From: Gymnothorax reevesii
Taxonomy: Eukaryota > Chordata > Actinopteri > Anguilliformes > Muraenidae
Direction of reading: 5' to 3'
Length of the DNA stretch: 64,000 bases
NCBI GenBank assembly: GCA_029721435.1
Contig: CM056576.1
Location: forward strand, 71,193,876-71,257,875
Made by a program: the position numbers and the translations under genes. The notes beneath the pieces are model-generated. The model made no database searches. It was not told the DNA's origin and was given only the letters and a program-made list of their open reading frames with translations. Within the stretch, counting starts at the first letter, position 1; each line of letters starts with the position of its first letter. Positions 42,101 to 46,988 of this stretch are shown here, one piece after another.

Positions 42101-43163
42101 ACACATGATTTGATGTAAAAGAATGATTTCTTTATGTGGGATTTTTTCCAACTGAATAAATGCACATTAATTAAAGGTTGGATTTTCCTCTTTTTTCATT
42201 GTGGTCCTATATTATTTAGAAAAAAACTGAATTTATTAGAAGCTAAAGAACACATCTTAACGAGGGGTGCCAATAATTATTGAGGGTGCTGTATTTAGAA
42301 TAAAACCGCATTCATCTCGTCTTTGAAAACAAAAATTCCACATTTTTGTATTTTACAATATTTACTAACTAATTATGATTGTACAAAACAGCATTATGAT
42401 TTATTCCCGTGTTCCCCTTTAAGTTGCTCAGTCGAGGTAGCCATTTATCTGTGGTGAAATAACACAGAATCTACAACGTACAGGTCTAATACCGTTAGCC
42501 TTATAGCATAATTGCATATATCATATTTTTACCAGATATCGGCAGCCTGTTCTTTCGAATTGGTGGGAAAAAATGCATTTTTTCAGGGGTTTTTTTTTTT
42601 GGGGTCCCAAAAAACTTAAAAAAATTCATTAAAACCAATTTTCTTGAATCATTACAATAATAAAATTAAAACCTTAAAATGAGACAGGCACTTATGTCAT
42701 GAAACAAACAATATTCTGGAGTCATATCCTTTGCTACATTTATGTGCTAGTAACATATGGATGCACTTGACAAATGATGCCCAGATTTTAATTTCAAGTG
42801 TCTGTGAAACAACACATGGTTCCCAACTGTGAAACAGCCCATACCCAAAAAAACTATTCTTAGAGTTATATCTAACTAAGGTATTCATTCTGTAACATTA
42901 GCTGCTTGCTAATATAAGCAATCTGCAGTTCACTTTTTCCAAAAGGCTGCAATGAAAACGCATAAAGCTGGATGCCGGATGCACGTTGTCCAACCCGAAA
43001 ATATAATGAAGTTACTTTCAAATATTTATTCGCTGTCTACCAACACTTACCTAGTACTCTGTACTTGCACAGCTTTAAAAACATCTCCTCTTTTTAGAAC
43101 CACGAAGTCGCCTTCTTTGATTGTAAACTGTTCATCTGATAAATCGTCAACATCATTCGCCAT
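3022..43163 (-). CDS. trmt6: trmt6, tRNA (adenine58-N1)-methyltransferase non-catalytic subunit, spliced, 3' end outside window
   Basis: TRMT6 pairs with TRMT61A to form the nuclear enzyme that methylates N1 of A58 in the tRNA T-loop. TRMT61A is catalytic and TRMT6 helps bind tRNA. The translated exons match vertebrate TRMT6 from memory: N-terminal [19 protein letters not shown], then [29 protein letters not shown], a lysine run before [36 protein letters not shown] and [18 protein letters not shown]. The join is 43163-43051, 37202-37072, 28625-28516, 18678-18587, 11152-11069, 4246-4122, 3825-3542, 3107-3022. All introns have GT/AG ends and phases are consistent over 1025 nt. The human protein is about 497 residues, so roughly 150 C-terminal residues are missing to the left. 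I read 1-3021 and did not find the next exon. Confidence 0.95.
3542..3825 (-). CDS. trmt6: trmt6 coding exon 7
   Basis: The acceptor ccctcttag precedes 3825 and the donor gtacgc begins at 3541. The first half encodes [20 protein letters not shown] then [19 protein letters not shown], which is conserved. The second half is an acidic and charged linker (to [10 protein letters not shown]) that varies between species, as in human TRMT6. Length 284 bp, ends in phase 0. Open frames on the plus strand here are shadows. Confidence 0.96.
4122..4246 (-). CDS. trmt6: trmt6 coding exon 6
   Basis: The acceptor ccctag precedes 4246 and the donor gtacag starts at 4121. Encodes [20 protein letters not shown] then [20 protein letters not shown] and G. 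This is the most conserved TRMT6 segment and belongs to the Rossmann-like methyltransferase fold. TRMT6 lacks a working S-adenosylmethionine site in characterised family members. Phase 1 at the end. Confidence 0.97.
5144..5269. repeat. 126-bp miniature inverted-repeat element with GACA/GACG run
   Basis: Bounded by gtcgcctgcgaagc (5144-5157) and its exact reverse complement gcttcgcaggcgac (5256-5269). The interior has a short duplicated phrase (gtgtgactacc twice) and a run of cagacagacggacagacag. It belongs with the other GGAC/GACG-run modules in this window by layout, not by proven homology. Confidence 0.6.
6166..7760 (+). mobile_element. Tc1/mariner element, full length, TA-flanked, transposase decayed
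   Basis: Flanked by TA at 6164-6165 and 7761-7762. The ends are inverted repeats: the left end has ttgggacaaagtgtaaa after caacccc, and the right end is its inverse with a few mismatches (about 38 bp or more). Length 1595 bp is normal for fish Tc1 elements. A 265-bp fragment of the same family lies at 17020-17285, and a related truncated copy is at 55590-56284. Confidence 0.92.
6526..7543 (+). pseudogene. Tc1 transposase pseudogene
   Basis: Tc1 transposases cut and paste the element using a DD34E catalytic domain. From the ATG at 6526 the frame gives [20 protein letters not shown] and a helix-turn-helix ([19 protein letters not shown]), then a TGA stop at 6700. The same frame resumes with the catalytic region (LWSDESKF, first Asp) near 6975 to 7170. 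A frameshift near 7150 moves to another frame (FQQDNAKL, second Asp, to 7326), and further stops precede the end [16 protein letters not shown] near 7541. At least two stops and a frameshift make it non-functional. Confidence 0.9.
7770..8335. repeat. truncated copy of the 24.6-26.2 kb inverted-repeat element
   Basis: The text around 7800-8090 (for example catcaccatgagcact read on the minus strand, and the paired 'ggcatgcttgagg' phrase) matches 25320-25640 in opposite orientation. The part at 8100-8335 (aataactggtgac, ttttggggcaaaa) matches 25870-26080 directly. Both element ends are missing here. Confidence 0.65.
8345..8640 (-). pseudogene. Tc1-like transposase N-terminal relic
   Basis: The minus-strand frame contains [20 protein letters not shown] followed by STIRRHL. 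This is the second helix-turn-helix pattern of Tc1/Tc3 transposases. No catalytic domain follows and no terminal repeats are visible, so it is a fragment. Confidence 0.6.
9128..9514 (-). repeat. tRNA-derived SINE, 5' truncated, minus strand
   Basis: Read on the minus strand: a tRNA-like head with a B-box-like ggattcgaatc, then the conserved fish SINE body (tgtggagtttgcatgttctc, gtgggttttctccggg), a tail with gcgctatataaaattgatgc, and a terminal (att)n run at 9128-9147. The A-box end is missing, so it is a partial or diverged copy. Confidence 0.75.
10279..10739 (+). mobile_element. retrotransposon LTR with adjacent polypurine tract
   Basis: Starts TGTTATG and ends CATAACA. Contains a TATA box (tatataaa, 10522-10529) and a polyadenylation signal (aataaa, 10679-10684). 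The run aaagaggggagg at 10267-10278 directly before TG looks like the polypurine tract that lies next to a 3' LTR. No matching 5' LTR is in the window, and 9840-10266 may be the decayed internal 3' end. So this is the 3' end of a truncated plus-strand element. Confidence 0.7.
11069..11152 (-). CDS. trmt6: trmt6 coding exon 5
   Basis: The acceptor tccgacag precedes 11152 and the donor gtatga begins at 11068. Encodes [20 protein letters not shown] then CREPGKI, with a split Cys codon at the end. The human block is YEAIITVVKPSTRILSIMYY followed by AREPGKI. Exon length (84 bp) and phases fit both neighbours. Confidence 0.94.
11294..11399. repeat. short GACG module with ataccccc ends
   Basis: Begins atacccccgctttatg, carries a run of gacgcacagacacac and gacggacgcgcgg, and ends tatacccccgactac followed by a short palindrome (tacgaagtagctgggatata). 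Same layout as the modules at 13060-13552 and 45781-45970. Confidence 0.5.
11515..11700 (+). pseudogene. Tc1-like transposase C-terminal fragment
   Basis: The plus strand reads [13 protein letters not shown], a stop, then a segment with [14 protein letters not shown]. These are the second catalytic Asp region (FQ.DNA..H) and the NSPDFNPIEHLW block of Tc1 transposases. The catalytic Glu is replaced by Lys in this copy. Broken by a stop and without terminal repeats. Confidence 0.65.
12672..12715. repeat. Tc1-like terminal fragment
   Basis: Contains atattaggcaggtggtcata followed by a tggctcatcggtgtg phrase, a familiar end of a fish Tc1 family. A second copy of this end is at 24491-24530. No transposase is attached here. 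Confidence 0.5.
13060..13552. repeat. triplicated module ending in GACG runs and ccccgcattatatgc palindromes
   Basis: Three related units start near 13071, 13251 and 13391 with (c/g)aaaaggn(a/g)ccag and run through a 'cacagcaagtttcg' phrase and 'gattatagacggacgga'-like runs. Unit 1 ends in catcccgcattatatgccag and ggggata. Unit 3 ends in ccccccgcattacatgctcg and ggggata. The ends can fold back. Non-coding. Confidence 0.65.
13892..15655. mobile_element. TTAA-type foldback element, right end cut by LINE
   Basis: Begins aggggaactctgg after TTAA at 13888-13891, the same terminal type as the elements ending at 34395 and 42418. Has inverted arms at about 14436-14645 and 15425-15645 sharing phrases such as gtgacgtttacacagacc and gtaaatgatcgtc with mismatches. 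The right terminus is not seen, because a LINE 3' end begins near 15663. No transposase recognised. TTAA targets are used by piggyBac and Kolobok superfamilies. Confidence 0.55.
15663..16480 (+). mobile_element. LINE 3' end (reverse-transcriptase zinc-binding region and 3' UTR)
   Basis: The frame at 15738-15953 encodes [20 protein letters not shown] then a Cys/His pattern [19 protein letters not shown]. This is the zf-RVT-like C-terminus found after the reverse transcriptase in L1/Tx1-type fish LINEs. A long AT-rich 3' UTR follows, ending in an aataaag signal and an A-rich tail near 16480. Heavily 5' truncated. Confidence 0.75.
16576..16993. repeat. non-autonomous element with atacgccc ends and an internal duplication
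   Basis: Left end has taatacgccct. The right end gacgggcgtata is its near inverse. Two related internal units (about 16625-16785 and 16790-16925) each contain tgtgacctttgacctt, then a gtgcgcaac/gtacgcgac phrase, tgatggtacatgtgtgta-like text, and end with 'ttatgc(t/c)ccggacaag'. A (gacgga) run precedes the right end, and an (aat)n run follows it. Confidence 0.65.
17020..17285 (+). mobile_element. Tc1 fragment, same family as 6166-7760
   Basis: Aligns by eye to the stretch upstream of the transposase in the 6166-7760 element (about 6230-6490): shared phrases include gataacatttcaaatgttga-like text, 'gagagaatcagctgaaagaa' and 'gtaattaagttaact'. Neither inverted end nor coding part is present. 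Confidence 0.8.
17786..17878. repeat. 93-bp MITE-like element
   Basis: Bounded by gggtatgtttcc near 17786 and ggaaacatacccc near 17866, exact inverted 12-mers. No coding potential. Confidence 0.5.
18587..18678 (-). CDS. trmt6: trmt6 coding exon 4
   Basis: The acceptor is ggtctccag above 18678 and the donor is gtgagt from 18586. Encodes [20 protein letters not shown], then QEKYI and a lysine run. The AAG repeat runs into the donor site, so the last lysine codon is split (phase 2). In human TRMT6 the same lysine run precedes YEAIITVV. Confidence 0.95.
21104..22617. mobile_element. 1.5-kb element with about 200-bp terminal inverted repeats
   Basis: Left arm 21104-21300 and right arm 22398-22617 are inverse copies with small indels: aaaatgccacctgttcaa, ccaatataaattttacagg and tctgaacaggggtgg recur inverted. 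The right arm has an extra A-rich and GA-rich insert near 22535-22565. The interior holds no transposase I recognise. The length and arms suggest a non-autonomous DNA transposon. Confidence 0.7.
22627..23011. repeat. 134-bp inverted duplication of a Tc1 transposase segment
   Basis: Left arm 22627-22760 and right arm 22878-23011 are equal in length and differ at about two positions, with a 117-nt loop. Each arm encodes, reading inward, [20 protein letters not shown] and following residues of a Tc1 helix-turn-helix domain. A transcript across it would fold into a long hairpin. Confidence 0.9.
22868..23091 (-). pseudogene. Tc1-like transposase N-terminal fragment (minus copy)
   Basis: From an ATG at 23091 the minus frame reads [20 protein letters not shown], then the helix-turn-helix [20 protein letters not shown] and [20 protein letters not shown]. 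This is the N-terminus of a well-known fish Tc1 family. It stops matching where the mirror-image plus copy starts (about 22870). No catalytic domain, so it is a fragment. Confidence 0.8.
23700..24530 (+). mobile_element. degraded Tc1-like element
   Basis: Contains non-coding remains of a Tc1 transposase region: phrases such as ggcccaaggagggacaaaca, gggttttgggcacccaaggt and tcatcgatagacgagggcta are typical of a common fish Tc1 family. The right end atattaggcaggtggttgta at 24491 matches that family's terminal repeat. Multiple stops and deletions, no left end seen. Confidence 0.65.
24612..26204. mobile_element. 1.6-kb element with long imperfect inverted arms
   Basis: Left end gggtcattccatgtcaaatc (24613) is matched inverted by ggatggtttgacgtggaatg and accccg (about 26174-26200). 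Inner arms also pair: ctccaaattgattgc (24839) with gcaatcaatttggag (26110), and ttttggggcaaaaaatgac (25166) with its inverse near 26040. The centre has a 97-aa open frame (25612-25905) with no recognisable motif. Partial copies lie at 7770-8335 and perhaps 20564. Confidence 0.75.
26813..27595. repeat. tandem-repeat module with tatatccccgaatgcc ends
   Basis: Left end tatatccccgaatgcc is matched inverted by ggcgttcggggatata at the right end, which is itself a hairpin (27561-27595). The inside has three units spaced 152 bp (near 26896, 27048, 27200) carrying ggtcaatcggacaaatggtt-like text and 'agatatg', then two units spaced about 135 bp (27255, 27390) carrying tttttggcccctggtggcca and atctaga. 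Non-coding. Confidence 0.75.
28516..28625 (-). CDS. trmt6: trmt6 coding exon 3
   Basis: A T-rich tract ending in TAG precedes 28625, and the donor gtttgc starts at 28515. The two leading bases complete a Glu codon with exon 2. The peptide reads [20 protein letters not shown], then [16 protein letters not shown], close to the human block around [19 protein letters not shown]. It ends in phase 0. Confidence 0.95.
29770..29855. repeat. Tc1-like terminal fragment
   Basis: After TA at 29768 the text cagttgtgcacaaaagtttg and cataccctggcag matches the inverted-repeat start of a fish Tc1 family ('cagttgtgctcaaaagtttg'). Only about 85 bp is present. Confidence 0.5.
30432..31255. mobile_element. 0.8-kb MITE, Harbinger-like by its ends
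   Basis: Left end gggcctcatttcccaaaaac is matched by the inverse of attgggaaaaaaggcccc at the right end. The next inner bases also pair loosely (cgctcttac with gtaagattgctcg). AT-rich, no open frame of note. Superfamily is a guess from the end sequence. Confidence 0.5.
32062..34395. mobile_element. 2.3-kb TTAA-flanked DNA element
   Basis: TTAA at 32058-32061 and again at 34396-34399. The ends are aggggacctaa (32062) and its inverse ttaggtcccct (34385-34395). TTAA duplication is used by piggyBac and Kolobok superfamilies. No transposase is recognisable, so it is probably non-autonomous. It carries a LINE fragment at 32480-32730. Confidence 0.75.
32480..32730 (-). pseudogene. LINE ORF2 C-terminal fragment with (gata)n tail
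   Basis: The minus frame reads [20 protein letters not shown] then [20 protein letters not shown], the RGRP...DTLL.D...ELE..M.NR..W pattern seen at the C-terminus of fish LINE ORF2 proteins. A (tagatagatagatgga) simple run at 32480-32506 directly follows and fits a LINE 3' microsatellite tail. Confidence 0.55.
36230..36476. repeat. Tc1-like debris joined to a GACG module
   Basis: 36290-36360 contains cagaggtgcttgataggatt and caagtctggagaaca, typical of a fish Tc1-family transposase region. It is followed by a run of cggacatacggacggacgga and a short palindromic end atattccccgc...gcggggtata at 36437-36472, the module type described elsewhere. Confidence 0.45.
37072..37202 (-). CDS. trmt6: trmt6 coding exon 2
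   Basis: Acceptor is catgcag just above 37202 and the donor is gtaatt from 37071. Encodes [20 protein letters not shown], then [20 protein letters not shown] and SIT, matching the second block of vertebrate TRMT6. The first base completes the arginine codon split with exon 1. The exon leaves one base (phase 1) for exon 3. An open frame on the opposite strand (37102-37548) is only a shadow. Confidence 0.95.
37420..38860. mobile_element. palindromic Tc1 derivative, interrupted by SINE
   Basis: Left arm about 37420-37790 carries a Tc1 helix-turn-helix segment on the plus strand ([20 protein letters not shown] near 37450). Right arm about 38000-38860, minus the SINE, carries the same segment on the minus strand ([20 protein letters not shown] near 38270). 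A third plus-oriented copy of the 'gaatggaaacaggcactg' portion lies in the middle (37905-37965). All copies have stops. Confidence 0.7.
38327..38812 (-). repeat. tRNA-derived SINE, full length, minus strand
   Basis: Target-site duplication accactccattttctt (38311-38326) and accattccattttctt (38813-38828), one mismatch. On the minus strand it starts with a tRNA-like head (A-box-like region ggatcgctcactcggtcaag, B box ggttcgagcc at 38738-38747), then a body shared with the copies at 53532 and 58633, and ends in a poly(A) tail. The two sister copies are also about 500 bp. Confidence 0.92.
41059..42291 (+). mobile_element. Tc1 element, both ends present
   Basis: TA at 41057-41058 and 42292-42293. 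Inverted repeats of about 43 bp: cagcgcccttgataattatt at the left and the inverse of aataattattgagggtgctg at the right, sharing ggcacccc and gttaagatgtgtt. Removing it rejoins the right arm of the foldback element so that it mirrors the left arm, which confirms the borders. Confidence 0.93.
41340..42113 (+). pseudogene. Tc1 transposase, catalytic part open, N-terminus broken
   Basis: A 257-codon frame carries the complete DD34E core: [10 protein letters not shown] (Asp), [11 protein letters not shown] (Asp) and [10 protein letters not shown] (Glu), with exactly 34 residues between the last two. Fish Tc1 transposases are usually about 340 residues. The missing helix-turn-helix part can be read at about 41190-41335 ([16 protein letters not shown], then NPKLTV-like text) but contains stops and an apparent frame change. 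The C-terminus after CETLQEK also departs from the family. Probably inactive. Confidence 0.8.
43051..43163 (-). CDS. trmt6: trmt6 coding exon 1
   Basis: Encodes 37 codons plus two bases, starting [20 protein letters not shown] and continuing [17 protein letters not shown]. The ATG has A at -3 and G at +4, a good initiation context. The reading frame stays open upstream to 43355, but the upstream residues do not look like TRMT6, so the ATG at 43163 was chosen. The donor is gtaagt at 43050. The exon ends in phase 2. Confidence 0.93.
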
Positions 43164-43440
43164 TCTAACAGAGCTAATATTTGCGAGGCTATAGGCTTGA
43201 AAAGTTTGTGATTGAGCTGTAGCAACTGCTTCACACAATAAAATTCTCGCTCGCTGGCAGGCAAACTTATTCCCACTATAATGGACGTTTGTGCCACCCG
43301 GTTTTTCCAATGTGCTACAGCGATTTCTGGTGAACCAGGAAGTATAATCTGTCATGGATATACCGCGACGTCCTGCGAAACACTCGGCTATGATTGGTTA
43401 ATCTCTGTTCAGCAGTGCTTCTGAACCAATCATAGTCAAA
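43164..43440 (-). promoter_or_regulatory. trmt6 upstream region with inverted CCAAT-box pair
   Basis: Directly upstream of the trmt6 start codon. A perfect 12-bp inverted repeat, ctatgattggtt at 43388-43399 and aaccaatcatag at 43424-43435, gives two CCAAT boxes in opposite orientation separated by 24 bp. CCAAT boxes are NF-Y sites and are common in TATA-less housekeeping promoters. The promoter assignment is inference from position. Confidence 0.5.
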
Positions 43441-43502
43441 CATTACGGAGCTCAACATTACCGTTTTACCTTTGGTTTTTTCTCTAACCCTAGGTGCATT
43501 GT

Positions 43503-43797
43503 GGGTGCATCTCAAAGCGCAGGCTGCATTCATTTAAGGCTGCATTTTTAAGGGTCGTCCGTAGTTCCATCATCCGAACTAACGTAACGTCATTTCATCT
43601 CCGTGAAACGGCTTTGGTTTCAGTGAGTTGTCACTGGCTTCCCTTACCTTAACCTTAACTCTAACCCTTAACCCAAAACCTAACTTTACATTTAACGTTG
43701 TCCATGACTCTAAATGTCAGTTTAGTGGATGGAAGTAAGTGATGACCCATAAAAATGCAGTCTTCAATGAATGCATCCTATGCTTCGAGATGCACCC
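43503..43797. repeat. 295-bp MITE next to the trmt6 promoter
   Basis: Ends gggtgcatct (43503) and agatgcaccc (to 43797) are inverse, and pairing continues inward for about 50 bp (aaagcgcaggctgcattcat with atgaatgcatcctatgctt). The interior has a ttaaccttaactctaaccc run at 43650-43672. No coding. Confidence 0.7.
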
Positions 43798-43928
43798 CTG
43801 AATTTATTTCGGTCGCAGGGAAAATAACAGATCATAGAAAAACACCAACATGGGGTTCCGCATGGTTCAAATCTATTCTCACGAAGGCCGATATAAAGTA
43901 CGATGCAGGTCAATGGCAGCTTATAGAT

Positions 43929-44653
43929 ATGGAGGACCAAAACTGCCAAAATTAAAAATAAATAAATATGAAAATAAAAACAAAAATTAAAAATATATAC
44001 ATAAATAAGAGTGAAAATAAATAAAAGTAAAAATAAATACAAAAATAAAAATATATTTACGTAAATAAATAAAAGTAAAAATAAAAAGTAAAAATAAATA
44101 CAAAATAAAAATATATATACATAAATAAATGAAAATGAAAATAAATAAAAAGTAAAAAAAAAATACAAAAATAAAAAACAGAAAATTAAATTTCAGAAAT
44201 TAAAAATAAATAGAAAACTAAATGTGGAAATAAATACAAAAATAAATGTATATCATTTATATTCATAATTTTTGAAATCTGTTTTTTTGTATTTATTTTT
44301 ACTTTTATTTATTTTCACTTTTATTTATTTATGTATACATATATTTATTTTTGTATTTATTTTTATTTTTATTTATTTTTACTTTAATTTATTTTCACTT
44401 TTATTTATTTATGTATATATTTTTTATTTTTGTATTTTTACTTTTATTTTTTTTTTCTTTTATTTATGTATATATATTTTTATTTTGTATTTATTTTTAC
44501 TTTTATTTATTTTCACTTTTATTTATATATATATTTTTTTATTTTGTATTTATTTTTACTTTTATTTATTTTCACTTTTATGTATATATTTTTAATTTTT
44601 GTTTTTATTTTCATATTTATTTATTTTTAATTTTGGCAGTTTTGGTCCTCCAT
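43929..44653. repeat. 725-bp AT-rich foldback element
   Basis: Starts atggaggaccaaaactgcca and ends with the inverse ggcagttttggtcctccat. Between them the left half is (aaataaaa)-type purine-rich sequence and the right half is its (ttttattt) mirror, so almost the whole element folds on itself. Predicted ORFs of F, Y, I and L in the right half are low-complexity artefacts. Confidence 0.85.
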
Positions 44654-44926
44654 AATAGAATGGGTTAAAAGTTAAAGAAATGAAATACAGGGGGAAAAAA
44701 TGAAGTTAACGACATGAAATTCACTGTATTAGGCTCTAGCTTTCAAAGCTTTAGAGTGTGTGCTGCATTTTAGTTTATCCACGTAAGATTTTCTTGTGCT
44801 ATCCTCAATATATCATATATATTTTAGTACTGTTTCATTTTATGTATGATTTATCAATTAAACTCCAATCAAATCAAGCAAAAAGAAATACATAAAATAA
44901 ATTCAATTTGAGTTTGAGTTGAGAAT

Positions 44927-45160
44927 CTAATTTTGAGCTCGAAAAATGTGAAGATGATAACAGTAATTCTGACAGAAGGTACAGCCCCAGCAAAGATGAA
45001 TCTTCAATTCATCTGTGTGGAGGCAGAAGGAGCAAAGAGGGTCAAGATTTAGACTGTATTTTACCATAACTGAATTTACTGGATAAAAACTAAGCAATAT
45101 ATTCTGAAACACCTCTTGCATCCTATTTGAAAAGAAAAAGCCTAGGCAATTACCACTTTG
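44927..45160 (-). pseudogene. LINE reverse-transcriptase C-terminal fragment
   Basis: The minus frame reads LLSFYPVNSVMVKYSLNLDP then LCSFCLHTDELKIHLCWGC. The HPVNS...CSFC...E..HL...C arrangement is the same zf-RVT-type end as at 15738-15953. No intact RT. Confidence 0.6.
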
Positions 45161-45780
45161 TTTCCTAGTTTACTCCAATATGCAATGAAGAATTGGGTAA
45201 ACAAATTATGCCCCACTGGACTATTTCCTTTATATATTTATTATTCATCTTCATACGCAAAAAATGATCTGAATTCATAATATTTAATTCTACTGGAGTG
45301 GTTTGATGGATGACAACAGTACTTTGATACCTGAGGGAATAGAATCAGAGAAAAAAGGGTATTCTCAGGGACGTTTTATTCTGATATGAATTCCTTATCA
45401 GTGCACATACTGTATAACCCTCCTTGTTAAAAAAAACCAAAAAAACAAAAACTAACAGACAAGCATTGTTTCAGTGTCAACCCATTTCTTTAAAAACAAT
45501 TATTTGAGTTGGAAACATATCCTGGTTATTCCAAGCGTTGTACAATGTACTGTGAGGGGAAAATTATCCTAATATACCAGGGACCAGCAAAAGAACAACT
45601 GTTTATGAGAGAACAACTGGTGAGTTTCACAGGAAGCTTTATTATTTTGTATTTATTCTGTATTATGTAAAACATCTTTGTGACAGCCTGCCAGTGAAAA
45701 GCGCTATACAAATAAGAGCCATCTGTCAATGGCGGATCCCCCCGGCTGTAGATTGTGTAACCTAGAGGTTGTGTGGACAG

Positions 45781-45970
45781 ACGGACGGACCGAAACCCCC
45801 AAAAGGCACAACTAGACCATAAGGAGAAGCTCCATACCAAATTTGGTGTTTGTAAGTGGTATAGTTTTCGAGTACTGGTCCGGAAACGATTTTATTACAG
45901 ACGGACGGATGGACGGACGGACGGACACACGGATCGCTATATCCCCCCGCATTATATGCCAGGGGGATAA
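45781..45970. repeat. GACG module, single unit
   Basis: A gacggacggaccgaaaccc start, a middle of aaatttggtgtttgtaagtg type, then a (gacggacg)n run at 45899-45926 and an end ctatatccccccgcattata and tgccagggggataata that folds back. The end is nearly identical to unit 1 of 13060-13552. Confidence 0.6.
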
Positions 45971-46266
45971 TAAAAGTGAGTTGAATTGAATTGAATTTAC
46001 ATCTTAAGCCCAACATCCACTGGTGGCATGTGACGCGTGTCAGAAAATAAGTTCCATTCACTTCAATGGAGGAACGCCTAATGGCGGAGTGAGACATGTG
46101 TTGACGCACGTCAGTTTTTCATTGTTTTTTGCCACTGTTCTATTTCTTGAGTGTCAACTGAATAGAAGCGCATAGTTTTTCTTCCGTAGGAACACACTGC
46201 AATGGCAACGTGTGAAATTTCAGACAAATCCCATTCACTTACAATTGAGCCTCAGCGCAATGCACT

Positions 46267-46569
46267 ATGGGACCAGTAGCAGAGCGACACTCGAGAAGTA
46301 GACAAAGCCAGCAGCCAAAACCACACTCAGAACTTCTCAGCAGATTCCGCAACTCTTCATCAAGCCTCGAATGTGTAACAGAAAGTTGTTATGTTGCTCT
46401 GCTTAACATTTCTTTGTCGGAAGACCAATTTACGCAGTTGTCTAAATCCGCGTACTACTACTATCACCACCTAAAAAAGGAGGCAAAACTGACCTTCGCA
46501 AAATCTATGAGCGGTGACGCTTCTTTGTGTCTTGATACAAGAGGCAACACGATGTTTTCACCAATTTGA
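46267..46569 (+). CDS. unidentified 100-aa open frame
   Basis: Starts MGPVAERHSRSRQSQQPKPH and contains LLNISLSEDQFTQLSKSAYY then YYHHLKKEAKLTFAKSM. I do not recognise it. The composition is protein-like and not simple repeat. The flanks (cattcacttcaatgg, aatgcactatggga) are of the kind found in fish DNA transposons, so it may be a relic of a transposon-encoded protein. It ends just before the MITE at 46714. Could also be chance. Confidence 0.25.
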   Translation: MGPVAERHSRSRQSQQPKPHSELLSRFRNSSSSLECVTESCYVALLNISLSEDQFTQLSKSAYYYYHHLKKEAKLTFAKSMSGDASLCLDTRGNTMFSPI

Positions 46570-46988
46570 CATCGAACCCAACGCTGCTGCCACTGGATGC
46601 TGCCATGTTTATCCAAAAAAAAATAAAACAAAACTTCTGGCTAATGGCTTCCGCAGACACACATCGAAGGTTTGATGAGGAACAAATCGGCCGAGGTCTG
46701 CCCAGTACCAAAACCATAGACTGTATAACAAGATGGACAAAGCAACCATGATATCACCAATTGGTTTCAGCATAAAATTTAGGAAGCCTCGATTATGGCA
46801 ATTTGAAAAGCACCATCTAGTCATCTTGAAACCGTATGTAATTCTTATTGGACGAGAGCGTGAACCGAAGGTCCAGGGAGGAGCGAGGGGTGGATCTATG
46901 GGTGGATCTGACCATATCTGACGAGGACCAGAGGATAGCCACGCCCCAAAAGCATATCTGGCTTTATCCTTCATTCTAGTCTTTATGG

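Larger units (their letters stand above)
39826..42418. mobile_element. foldback element with arms over 300 bp, split by Tc1
   Basis: Left arm about 39826-40290 pairs with 40740-41058 plus 42294-42418. Examples: gttcattattttatgacaaa inverted near 40930, ggaatttttgttttcaaaga inverted near 42330. The right end is gttccccttt before TTAA (42419-42422). The matching left end is eroded. Arms include repeated acgtcgccc text. No transposase. A Tc1 element is inserted at a TA in the right arm. Confidence 0.8.
37203..43050 (-). other. trmt6 intron 1; foldback elements and Tc1
   Basis: 5.8 kb. Holds the palindromic Tc1 derivative (37420-38860) with a SINE (38327-38812), and the foldback element (39826-42418) with a Tc1 insertion (41059-42291). 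Around 39430-39830 the phrase cctgtcctctcca or a close form occurs three times (near 39461, 39624, 39804) in AT-rich DNA. Nothing nameable at 38870-39820 beyond that, or at 42430-43040. Confidence 0.7.
44654..46713. other. intergenic repeats, mostly unidentified
   Basis: 44927-45121 is a LINE relic and 45781-45970 a GACG module (both listed). Around 45690-45710 a tgaaaagcgctatacaaata phrase resembles a SINE/LINE 3' end. 46040-46260 has cattcacttcaatgg-type text common in fish DNA transposons. Otherwise I see nothing in 45280-45690. Confidence 0.5.

Noticed and set aside
43645..43684. Interstitial telomere repeat (ttaaccttaactctaaccctta)
   Set aside because: Irregular and under 45 bp, inside a MITE; not a TTAGGG array.
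44272..44668. Overlapping 66-107 aa open frames rich in Phe, Tyr, Ile and Leu
   Set aside because: They come from the tttat-rich half of a foldback element in all three frames; low complexity, not membrane proteins.
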